From NCBI RefSeq assembly GCF_000768685.1, contig NZ_AVPK01000001.1:248001-312000 (forward strand): DNA of 64,000 bases, read 5' to 3'. A model generated the notes under the pieces. It did no database searches. It saw only the letters and a program-made list of their open reading frames with translations, and was not told the DNA's origin. The DNA is from Knoellia subterranea KCTC 19937 (lineage in GTDB: Bacteria; Actinomycetota; Actinomycetes; Actinomycetales; Dermatophilaceae). Shown piece after piece: positions 34,071 to 41,517 of the stretch; within the stretch, counting starts at the first letter, position 1; each line of letters opens with the position of its first letter. The translations under genes were made by a program, and so were the position numbers.

Positions 34071-35026
34071 CACCGGCGGACCTCAAGGCATCCCTGCTCA
34101 CGGCGGAGCGAGTCCAGGACTGGCTGCTCACCGATGGGCTGCGCATCCTCCTCACGATCGCCCTCGCGGTGGTCGTGAGGTGGATGCTGCACCGGCTCAT
34201 CAAGCGGGTCGTGCGGACCATGGCGGCAAAGTCCGAGACGCGTGAGGCCGAGCAGCTTCGGGACCGCTCGCGGGCCGGTCGCATCCTCGCCGACGCGACG
34301 GCCGCCACCCGCGCCCGGCACCAGCAGCGCACGGCCACCCTCGGGTCGCTCCTGCGCAGCATCGTCACGGTCGTCGTCGGACTCATCGCCGTGCTCACCG
34401 TGATGTCGACCGTCGGCATCGACCTCGCGCCGATCCTCGCGACGGCGGGTGTCGGTGGTGTGGCACTGGGCTTCGGTGCGCAGAGCGTCGTCAAGGACTT
34501 CCTCAGCGGCGTCTTCATGATCCTCGAGGACCAGTACGGCGTCGGTGACGTCATCGACACCGGCGAGGCCATCGGCACCGTGGAGGAAGTGACGCTGCGG
34601 GTGACGCGACTGCGCGACGCCAACGGGGTCACGTGGTACATCCGCAACGGCGAGGTCATCCGCATCGGCAACCTGTCGCAGCACCACGCGACGGCGGTCG
34701 TCGACGTCCCGGTCTCCTACGACGAGGACGTCGCCCGGGTGACGTCGGTCATCCACGGTGCGGCTGCGGCGATGGCCGAGGACGAGGCGTGGCAGGGACG
34801 GCTCCTCGGCACCCCGACCGTCGCCGGCGTCGAGTCGATCACCGGCCAGACGATGACGATCCGCGTCGTCATCGAGTCCTCGCCGAGCGACAAGGTCGAC
34901 GTGCAGCGCGAGCTGCGACAGCGCATCAAGACCGCCTTCGATGCGGCCGGTGTCAAGGCGCCGCAGGTGGGCCCGTTCGGCTTCGGTGGATTCGGTGGCA
35001 CGGGACAGGGCGGAGGCAAGGCATGA
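34067..35026 (+). CDS. small-conductance mechanosensitive channel (MscS family)
   Basis: 319-residue membrane channel that opens on hypo-osmotic shock. It has about three membrane segments: ILLTIALAVVVRWMLHRLI, SLLRSIVTVVVGLIAVLTVMS, and the pore helix with LATAGVGGVALGFGAQSVVKD, the Gly/Ala-packed TM3 signature. The beta domain (YGVGDVIDTGEAIGTVEEV) and a C-terminal alpha/beta vestibule follow, then a Gly/Phe-rich tail. Its ATG overlaps the pepN stop, and its own stop overlaps the globin ATG, so the three genes form one transcript. Confidence 0.92.
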   Translation: MTPADLKASLLTAERVQDWLLTDGLRILLTIALAVVVRWMLHRLIKRVVRTMAAKSETREAEQLRDRSRAGRILADATAATRARHQQRTATLGSLLRSIVTVVVGLIAVLTVMSTVGIDLAPILATAGVGGVALGFGAQSVVKDFLSGVFMILEDQYGVGDVIDTGEAIGTVEEVTLRVTRLRDANGVTWYIRNGEVIRIGNLSQHHATAVVDVPVSYDEDVARVTSVIHGAAAAMAEDEAWQGRLLGTPTVAGVESITGQTMTIRVVIESSPSDKVDVQRELRQRIKTAFDAAGVKAPQVGPFGFGGFGGTGQGGGKA

Positions 35027-35412
35027 GTTTCTACGACGAGGTCGGTGGGGCCGAGACGTTCCAGCGGCTCGTCCACGAGTTCTACGTCGGCGTGAAGGCC
35101 GATCCGGAGCTGCGGGCGCTCTATCCCGAGGAGGACCTCGGTCCGGCCGAGCGTCGGCTGCGGATGTTCCTCGAGCAGTACTTCGGCGGGCCCAACACCT
35201 ACAGCCAGGAGCGCGGCCACCCGCGTCTGCGGATGCGGCACGCTCCGTTCCCCGTGACGCTCGACATGCGTGACCGGTGGATGCGGCACATGCTCGCGGC
35301 GATGGACACGCTGGAGCTCGACGAGGCCCACGCCGAGGCGATGCGCGACTACTTCATGCGGGCCGCACACATGCTCGTCAACACCGACGACACCCCACAC
35401 GCGTCCCTCTGA
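35023..35412 (+). CDS. glbO: group II truncated haemoglobin GlbO
   Basis: 129-residue 2-over-2 globin. Heme-pocket residues are visible: Tyr(B10) in VHEFYVGV, the FLEQYFGGPNTYSQERGHPRLRMRH-type region (given in part) with the proximal His of RMRHAPF, and Trp(G8) in RDRWMRHM. GlbO proteins bind oxygen and detoxify nitric oxide or peroxide. ATG at 35023 overlaps the mscS stop. In M. tuberculosis glbO (Rv2470) also follows pepN and precedes aglA. Confidence 0.94.
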   Translation: MSFYDEVGGAETFQRLVHEFYVGVKADPELRALYPEEDLGPAERRLRMFLEQYFGGPNTYSQERGHPRLRMRHAPFPVTLDMRDRWMRHMLAAMDTLELDEAHAEAMRDYFMRAAHMLVNTDDTPHASL

Positions 35413-35461
35413 TCGACTGCTGCCGGTCGCGCGGGCGAGCGCGAGGCGGTAGGACTGACGG

Positions 35462-35956
35462 ATGACCACTGACCAGGGACTCGTCGACCACGCCCACGAA
35501 CTCCTGGCCGGCAACGCCTATGTGACGATCGGGAGCATCGACGACGACGGCCGGCCATGGACGTCGCCGGTCTACTTCGCCGCAGACGGTCTCACGGACT
35601 TCTATTGGGTCTCCAACGTCGGCTCACGGCACTCGGTCAACGTCGACGCCCGCCCGGACGTGAGCCTCGTCGTCTTCGACTCGACCGTCCCGGCGTACCA
35701 CGGACGAGCGCTGTATGCCGTCGGCTCGGCTTCCTGGGTCGACGACGCCGAGGTGCCCCACGGGCTGACGGTGTACCCCGGGCCGGAGTCACGAGGCGGC
35801 AGCGGTCTCACCGTCGAGGACGTCACGGGCGAGTCGCCCTACCGGCTGTATCGCGCCCGGGCCACCCATGTGTGGGTGCTCTGCCCGCGCGAGCCCCGGC
35901 AACCGTGCCCGCGCCATGGCCGCAACGAGGACCACCGCGAGCTCGTCCACGCCTGA
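35462..35956 (+). CDS. pyridoxamine-5'-phosphate-oxidase-fold protein
   Basis: 164-residue split-barrel flavin-binding-type protein. NAYVTIGSIDDDGRPWTSPVYFA (~18-40) is the typical first hairpin, and FYWVSNVGSRHSVNVDARPDVSLVVFD the dimer-core region. The C-terminal third (CPREPRQPCPRHGRNEDHRELVHA) is short and Cys/His/Arg-rich. Members bind FMN, F420 or heme; this one cannot be assigned. A TAGGACT stretch lies just upstream of the ATG. Function unknown. Confidence 0.75.
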   Translation: MTTDQGLVDHAHELLAGNAYVTIGSIDDDGRPWTSPVYFAADGLTDFYWVSNVGSRHSVNVDARPDVSLVVFDSTVPAYHGRALYAVGSASWVDDAEVPHGLTVYPGPESRGGSGLTVEDVTGESPYRLYRARATHVWVLCPREPRQPCPRHGRNEDHRELVHA

Positions 35957-36075
35957 ACGGACCTACCCCGACTGATGGCGAGTTGGCCGCGAGGGGAGTG
36001 CAGCCACGGCGACGAACTCGGGAACTCACAAACAGAACGGACACCGCGGGACACGGGCGGACGGCATACGGAACG

Positions 36076-37881
36076 ATGGGGAGGGTGACCCAGAGCACCA
36101 CTGACACCTCCGCCCAGAACGTCCCCGACGAGACCGCGGGTCTCCTGCACCCGGCCGACCCCAGCGACGCGCCGTGGTGGCACGACGCCGTGATCTACCA
36201 GATCTATCCGCGGTCGTGGGCCGACGGTGACGGCGACGGCGTTGGTGACCTGCCGGGCATCACGTCACGGCTCCCCTACCTGCGCGACCTGGGTGTCGAC
36301 GCGATCTGGCTGTCCCCGTTCTACGTCTCGCCGATGCACGACGCGGGGTACGACGTCGCGAACTACCGCGACATCGACCCGGTATTCGGCTCGCTCACGG
36401 ACGCCGACGCCCTCATCGACACCGCCCACGACCTCGGGCTCAAGGTCATCGTCGACCTCGTGCCCAACCACTCGTCGAGCGAGCACGAGTGGTTCCGGGC
36501 GGCGCTGGCCGCGGGGCCGGGAAGCCCGGAGCGAGCACGCTATGTCTTCCGCGAGGGCAGGGGCGAGAACGGCGAGGAACCGCCGAACAACTGGCCGTCG
36601 GTCTTCGGCGGCGAGGGCTGGACCCGGGTGACCGAGGCCGATGGGTCGCCCGGACAGTGGTACCTGCACATCTTCGACACGACCCAGCCCGACTACGACT
36701 GGACGAACCCCGAGGTGGGCGACGAGTTCGCCTCGATCCTCCAGTTCTGGTGCGACCGGGGTGTCGACGGCTTCCGCGTCGACGTCGCGCACGGCCTCGT
36801 CAAGGAGGAGGGCCTCCCCGACTGGGACGGTCCGATGCAGATGCTCGACGCGACCGACACGAGCGCCGAGGCCGCCCTGCCGCCCGGTGACGAGGAGTCG
36901 GCGCGGATCCACGAGACCGGCGACGGCCCGCGTCCGCCGATGTGGGACCAGGAGGGCGTGCACGACATCTATCGGCGCTGGCGCTCCCTCCTCGACGAAC
37001 AGCCTTCTCCCGAGCGGATTCTGTGCGCCGAGGCATGGGTCAAGCCGGAGAGTCGGCTGGCTCGCTACGTCCGCAGCGACGAGATGCACCAGGCCTTCAA
37101 CTTCGACTTCCTCGACACCCACTGGAATGCCGAGAAGTTGCGCGCCGTCATCACGACGTCGTTCCGCGAGAACGACGCCGTGGGTGCGCCGACGACCTGG
37201 GTCCTCTCGAACCACGACGTGGTCCGACACGCGTCCCGGCTCGGGCTCGACCAGTCCCTCCCCCGTCCCAACGGGATCGCCGCCGACCAGGCGCAGCCCG
37301 ACGCCGCCCTCGGCCTGCGGCGGGCACGCGCCGCAACGATGCTCATGCTCGGGCTCCCGGGGAGCAGCTACGTCTATCAGGGCGAGGAGCTGGGGCTGCC
37401 CGAGTCGACCGACATGCCGCACGAGTTCCGGCAGGATCCGACCTTCCACCGCACCGAGGGCAAGGAGATCGGACGCGACGGGTGCCGTGTGCCGATGCCG
37501 TGGGTGAAGGACGCACCGAGCCTGGGGTTCGGGCCGTCCGACCGCACGTGGCTGCCGCAGCCCGCTTCCTATGGTCCGCTTGCCGTCGATCAGCAGGACG
37601 GCGTCGAGGGTTCGACGCTGGAGCTCTATCGCTCCCTGCTGTCGGCGCGGCGGACCGACCGGCTGGGGCTGGGTTCGGCGCAATGGCACAAGCTGTCGGG
37701 CGGAGACGTCATCGCCTTCGTCAACGCCTCGGCCGATGGGTCACGCCGCACGCTGGTCGTCGTCAACCTCGGTGCGGATCCGGTGGAGCTGCCCGAGGGA
37801 GCGATGGTGACCCACGCGTCGGGCGACCGCGTCGACGACGGACGCGTTCCCACGGATGTCGCCGTCTGGGCGCGGATCTGA
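36076..37881 (+). CDS. alpha-glucosidase (GH13)
   Basis: 601-residue GH13 enzyme that hydrolyses alpha-1,4 (or alpha-1,6) glucosidic ends of oligosaccharides. The N-terminal WWHDAVIYQIYPRSWADGDGDG is typical. Catalytic residues are Asp ~236 (GFRVDVAHG), Glu ~319 (LCAEAWV) and Asp ~381 (LSNHDVVRH). It resembles mycobacterial AglA (Rv2471), which also follows glbO. The start is uncertain: ATG at 36076 has no good Shine-Dalgarno, and GTG at 36085 is an alternative with GGGGAGG directly abutting. It is followed after three bases by a phosphodiesterase gene. Confidence 0.9.
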   Translation: MGRVTQSTTDTSAQNVPDETAGLLHPADPSDAPWWHDAVIYQIYPRSWADGDGDGVGDLPGITSRLPYLRDLGVDAIWLSPFYVSPMHDAGYDVANYRDIDPVFGSLTDADALIDTAHDLGLKVIVDLVPNHSSSEHEWFRAALAAGPGSPERARYVFREGRGENGEEPPNNWPSVFGGEGWTRVTEADGSPGQWYLHIFDTTQPDYDWTNPEVGDEFASILQFWCDRGVDGFRVDVAHGLVKEEGLPDWDGPMQMLDATDTSAEAALPPGDEESARIHETGDGPRPPMWDQEGVHDIYRRWRSLLDEQPSPERILCAEAWVKPESRLARYVRSDEMHQAFNFDFLDTHWNAEKLRAVITTSFRENDAVGAPTTWVLSNHDVVRHASRLGLDQSLPRPNGIAADQAQPDAALGLRRARAATMLMLGLPGSSYVYQGEELGLPESTDMPHEFRQDPTFHRTEGKEIGRDGCRVPMPWVKDAPSLGFGPSDRTWLPQPASYGPLAVDQQDGVEGSTLELYRSLLSARRTDRLGLGSAQWHKLSGGDVIAFVNASADGSRRTLVVVNLGADPVELPEGAMVTHASGDRVDDGRVPTDVAVWARI

Positions 37882-37884
37882 CCC

Positions 37885-38700
37885 ATGGCGCGCGCAGCCG
37901 ACTTCGCCTACTTCGACCACGTCGGGCCCATCGCGATGGCCCACCGTGGCGGGGCGGCGTACGGCCCCAACGTCGGTCTCGAGAACACGATGGGCGCCTT
38001 CCGCCGCGCCGTCGAACTCGGCTACCGCTACCTCGAGACCGACGTGCACGCGACCGCCGACGGTGAGCTCGTCGCCTTCCACGACACCCGCCTCGACCGG
38101 GTCACCGACGTCGAGGGCGCGATCGTCGACCTCCCCTATGCCGCGGTGCGTGAGGCCCGCATCAACGGCACCGATCCCGTCCCGCTCCTCACCGAACTCC
38201 TCGAGGAGTTCCCAACGACGAGGCTCAACATCGACATCAAGGCGGATTCCGCGCTCGAACCCACCGTCGAGACCATCCGCCGGCACCACGCCATCGACCG
38301 CGTCTGCATCGGCTCGTTCAGCGAGCGTCGGGTGCGCGCCGCCCGGAAGGCGCTCGGGCCCAGGCTCGCCACGGCAGCGGGTCAGGTGGGAACCGGAGCA
38401 CTGCGTTTCGCCCCGGGGCCGCTCTCCCGGGCGCTCCACACCCCCGCGCCGGTGCTGCAGATCCCCGCCGTGCATCGTCTGCGTGGACGCGAAATCACGC
38501 TTGTGACACCGCAATTGGTATCCGTGGCTCACCGTCTGGGCAAGCAGGTGCACGTGTGGTTCCACGAATGGAGCGACGAGTCCGCGCGCGAGATGCACCG
38601 CCTCCTCGACCTCGGTGTCGACGGGATCGTCACCGACCACATCGCCACGCTGCGTGAGGTGCTGGCCGAGCGGGGCCATCCGCTGCGTCCCCCGACCTGA
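37885..38700 (+). CDS. glycerophosphodiester phosphodiesterase
   Basis: Hydrolyses deacylated phospholipid head-group diesters to glycerol 3-phosphate and an alcohol. The 271-residue GDPD TIM barrel has the catalytic HRGG (MAHRGGAAYGPNVGLENTM-type opening, His ~19), the metal site YLETDVHATADGELVAFHD (Glu, Asp, His), and a C-terminal LGVDGIVTDHIATL. There is no signal peptide, so it is cytosolic. It starts three bases after the alpha-glucosidase stop, suggesting one transcript, and is followed by palindromic repeats. Confidence 0.92.
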   Translation: MARAADFAYFDHVGPIAMAHRGGAAYGPNVGLENTMGAFRRAVELGYRYLETDVHATADGELVAFHDTRLDRVTDVEGAIVDLPYAAVREARINGTDPVPLLTELLEEFPTTRLNIDIKADSALEPTVETIRRHHAIDRVCIGSFSERRVRAARKALGPRLATAAGQVGTGALRFAPGPLSRALHTPAPVLQIPAVHRLRGREITLVTPQLVSVAHRLGKQVHVWFHEWSDESAREMHRLLDLGVDGIVTDHIATLREVLAERGHPLRPPT

Positions 38701-38729
38701 GCAGGCCCAGACGCACGCGTCGAACAGGT

Positions 38730-38821
38730 GCGCCGGTCGCGCGACCGGCGCAGTGATTCGTGACCGGCGTCCGCATGCGAGCGCCGGTCACCATCCTGAG
38801 CGCCGGTCGCGCGACCGGCGC
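38730..38821. repeat. cluster of three related palindromic hairpins
   Basis: GCGCCGGTCGC-GCGACCGGCGC, a perfect 22-base palindrome, occurs at 38730-38751 and again at 38800-38821, 70 bases apart. Between them GTGACCGGCG (38760-38769) pairs with CGCCGGTCAC (38782-38791). All share the core GCCGGTC. They lie between convergent genes. Confidence 0.75.
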
Positions 38822-38854
38822 AGAAGATGATCTGGCGCCAGCGAGCCGCCGAGG

Positions 38855-39508
38855 TCAGGTGCGGGTGAGGGCGTGACCGGCCGCCGTGGTGAGCCGCGTC
38901 CATCGTCCGCTGCGTGCCAGCGTCGCTTGCGTGCCCGGGGTCAGGAAACCCAGCGCGTATGCCGCGAAGGCCAGGGCCGCAGGCAGCTCCGGTTCTCCGT
39001 CGGTCGCCTCCAGGACCCGACCCCACACCTGCGTGCGCAGGGCGGCCACAGCGTGGGCACCGGCACCGTCGGGCGTTCCCGACGCGACCTCGGCGATCCC
39101 GTCGGATGCGGTGCGCTGCAACGCTTCTGACGTCACGACCCCCACGGGCTCCCACCCCGAGCGTGGCGGTGACACGGCGGCCCAGGGGACTGTCACGTTC
39201 ATGGGCGGCACGGGCAACGACGCGCGCTCCCCCGGTCGCGCGACGCGGTCGGACACTGCGGCGAGCGGCACGACGACATCCAGCTCGGCCGGCTCGGCAA
39301 GCGCCGAGGTCCGCAGACCGAGGGTCGTCCCCGTCCCCATGAGCCCCGCGCCCGGCAGAACGCAGACCCACGACGCGAGCACCGGCCCGACGGCCTGGAG
39401 CCGCACGGCACCGTCGGCATCGAGGGCTCGGGCGCGGGCTGCATACCGGCCAAGATCCTGGAGTGACTCAGAATCGGCGAGAACGAGCTCGGTGACCACA
39501 GCGCTCAC
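38855..39508 (-). CDS. conserved actinobacterial protein (Rv2474c-like position)
   Basis: 217-residue soluble, Ala/Val-rich protein without recognised catalytic motifs. Features include DLGRYAARARALDADGAVRLQAVGPVLASWVCVLPG near the N-terminus and SGRWTRLTTAAGHALTRT at the end. GTG at 39508 overlaps the stop of the thioesterase gene (GTGA), favouring it over GTG at 39520. In M. tuberculosis Rv2474c follows the thioesterase Rv2475c in the same way, so the pair is an old one, but the function is unknown. Confidence 0.75.
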   Translation of the reverse strand: MSAVVTELVLADSESLQDLGRYAARARALDADGAVRLQAVGPVLASWVCVLPGAGLMGTGTTLGLRTSALAEPAELDVVVPLAAVSDRVARPGERASLPVPPMNVTVPWAAVSPPRSGWEPVGVVTSEALQRTASDGIAEVASGTPDGAGAHAVAALRTQVWGRVLEATDGEPELPAALAFAAYALGFLTPGTQATLARSGRWTRLTTAAGHALTRT

Positions 39509-39981
39509 CGGCGCGACCACCGGAAGGAGACGGGCTCACCGACGTGGACGGCCAGCGCGGCACGGTCCTCGTCGGTCAGCCGCCGAGGTCGGGCGGACGC
39601 GAAATCGTAGAGGACGAGGCCCGTCTCGGCGAGGGCATAGACACGTTCGCCGAGAGACTCGGGATCGCGGACGGCATACCCGAGATTGAATCCGGCGCCG
39701 TGAACTCCGGTGACCCACATGTCGACCTCGATCGGCTCGGGTCGGTAGGTGAGCGGCGCGACGTACTCGATCTCGTGACGCGACACGATGACGCCGGTGT
39801 CGAGCAGTGAACGCTCCTCCCCGAACCACTCGCGGAAGCCGATGACGCGGGCGTCCTCGAGGAGGCGGAGGTACTGCACGTTGTTGACGTGGCCGTAGGC
39901 GTCCATGTCCGACCAGCGCAGCGGCACCTGGGTGCGATAGGGCCGTTCGGACGGGGCGGCGGCGGGTGTGTCCTGCGACAT
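39505..39981 (-). CDS. hotdog-fold acyl-CoA thioesterase
   Basis: 158-residue 4-hydroxybenzoyl-CoA-thioesterase-like hotdog protein that hydrolyses acyl-CoA thioesters. The catalytic motif is RWSDMDAYGHVNNVQYLRLLED (Asp ~27), followed by IEYVAPLTYRPEPIEVDMWV and a GFNLGYAV strand. Length is normal. It corresponds to Rv2475c by position and family. ATG at 39981; it is coupled to the downstream hypothetical gene. Confidence 0.9.
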   Translation of the reverse strand: MSQDTPAAAPSERPYRTQVPLRWSDMDAYGHVNNVQYLRLLEDARVIGFREWFGEERSLLDTGVIVSRHEIEYVAPLTYRPEPIEVDMWVTGVHGAGFNLGYAVRDPESLGERVYALAETGLVLYDFASARPRRLTDEDRAALAVHVGEPVSFRWSRR

Positions 39982-40028
39982 GCGCCCAGTGTCTCAGCCC
40001 CCGACCGAGTCGCCGAGTGCGCGGTCCC

Positions 40029-40034
40029 TAGGCT
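40029..40034 (+). promoter_or_regulatory. -10 element of the serine hydrolase gene
   Basis: TAGGCT six bases before the ATG at 40041, identical to the hexamers before plsC and the DUF4129 gene. No Shine-Dalgarno is present, so a leaderless transcript is likely. Confidence 0.45.
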
Positions 40035-40040
40035 GGTCGG

Positions 40041-41432
40041 ATGTCGCTCTCGTCCTCGACCTTGGCCCGCCTCGACCACATCCTCGCCAGCGGGCAACGG
40101 GAGCACCGGCTGCCCTCTGTCGCAGCGGGACTCGTGCGCGGCGGCGAGCTCGTGTGGTCGGGCGCGGTCGGCACCGTCGATGGCCGTGAGGGTGGCCGGC
40201 AGGCCGATGCGGACACGCAGTACCGGATGGGGTCGATCACCAAGACGTTCGTCGCGGTGGCCGTGATGCGCCTGCGCGACGAGGGACTGCTGGAGGTGAC
40301 CGACCGCTTCGGCACACACGTCCCCGGCGGCACCCTGGACGACGTGACGATCGAGCAGCTGCTCTCCCACGCCGGCGGCGTGCAGGCCGAGACGAACAGC
40401 GACTGGTGGGAGCGGACGCCGGGCGGTGACTGGGACGCCCTCGTCGCGTCCGGGGTGGGGACGCGCTTCCGCTCCGGCCGCCGCTTCCACTACTCCAACA
40501 CCGGGTATGCCGCCCTCGGTCGCCTTCTCGAGGTGGTGCGTGATCGGCCCTGGTTCGAGGTGGTGCGCGACGAGCTGCTCGAGCCCCTCGGCATGACGCG
40601 AACGACGTTGCGGCCCAACGGTTCTGCTGCCCAAGGACTCGCGGTTCACCCCTTCGCGGACGTGCTGTTGCCCGAGCCCGAGCACGATGCGGGAGCGATG
40701 GCTCCGGCCGGGCAGCTGTGGACGACGGTCGACGACCTGGCCCGGTGGGCGGCGTTCCTCGGCGGCCGGGTCGAAGGGCTGTTGTCGGCCGAGACTCTGG
40801 CCGAGATGGTCGAGCCGCACCACGTCGTCGACGAGCCGGGGCAGGCCTGGACCGGGGCACACGGACTGGGCTGGCAGGTGTGGAACGTCGCTGGGGCACG
40901 TCTCGCCGGGCACGGCGGGTCGATGCCGGGCTTCCTCGCGATGCAGCGCGTCCACCTCGACGCGTCCGGTGGGGACGGCCCGGCGGGTGCGGCCGGAGAC
41001 GGCGTCGTCCTCTTCACGAACACCACGGCCAGCCCTGCCCTCAAGCATCTGCCGGGCACCCTGCTGCGGACCCTGCGCGAGCTGGAGCCGGCTCCGGTGC
41101 AGCCGTGGGTGGCTGCGGGGTCGAGCGACGTGCTCGAGCTCGCCGGCACCTGGCACTGGGGCGCGGCGACCGAGACCGTGCGGTTCGTCGGCGAGCACCT
41201 CGTGCTCGGGACGCCGGGGACGGGTCGGGGTTCGCGCTTCGCACGCGTCGGTGACGGATTGGACGAGTGGGTCGGGCTCGACGGCTACTACACGGGCGAG
41301 CCGCTGCGGGTGCTGCGGCGCGCTGACGGTTCGGTGTCGTACCTCGACCTCGCGACGTTCCGGTTCACCCGGACGCCCTATGACTCCGACGCCGACGTGC
41401 CCGGTGGCGTCGACGAGCACGGCTGGGTTTGA
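40041..41432 (+). CDS. beta-lactamase-family (S12-like) serine hydrolase
   Basis: 463-residue serine hydrolase of the class C beta-lactamase/DD-peptidase fold. The SxxK motif is SITK (Ser ~65), the second motif is YSN (HYSNTGYAALGRLL, ~150), and the third is HGG (AGHGGSMPGF). A C-terminal ~100-residue beta domain (WHWGAATETVRFVGEHLVLG) follows. No signal peptide is present, so it is probably cytosolic, an esterase or peptidase rather than a resistance enzyme. It precedes recQ on the same strand with 85 bases between, where recQ has its own -10. Confidence 0.85.
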   Translation: MSLSSSTLARLDHILASGQREHRLPSVAAGLVRGGELVWSGAVGTVDGREGGRQADADTQYRMGSITKTFVAVAVMRLRDEGLLEVTDRFGTHVPGGTLDDVTIEQLLSHAGGVQAETNSDWWERTPGGDWDALVASGVGTRFRSGRRFHYSNTGYAALGRLLEVVRDRPWFEVVRDELLEPLGMTRTTLRPNGSAAQGLAVHPFADVLLPEPEHDAGAMAPAGQLWTTVDDLARWAAFLGGRVEGLLSAETLAEMVEPHHVVDEPGQAWTGAHGLGWQVWNVAGARLAGHGGSMPGFLAMQRVHLDASGGDGPAGAAGDGVVLFTNTTASPALKHLPGTLLRTLRELEPAPVQPWVAAGSSDVLELAGTWHWGAATETVRFVGEHLVLGTPGTGRGSRFARVGDGLDEWVGLDGYYTGEPLRVLRRADGSVSYLDLATFRFTRTPYDSDADVPGGVDEHGWV

Positions 41433-41517
41433 GCGTCATCCACAGGGTGGCGATCCTGCGCTCCCCGTCCACAGGGGCGGCGTCGTTGTCGGGACGCGGG
41501 CCTACGGTGGGGACACC

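Noticed and set aside
30762-34073. Open frame of about 1100 codons antisense to pepN running into the Rv2466c-like gene
   Set aside because: Only the last ~203 codons (30762-31373) resemble a protein family; the rest is a shadow of pepN.
38701-38854. CRISPR-like repeat cluster
   Set aside because: The units are palindromes with one short interval and no spacer series; REP-like hairpins fit better.
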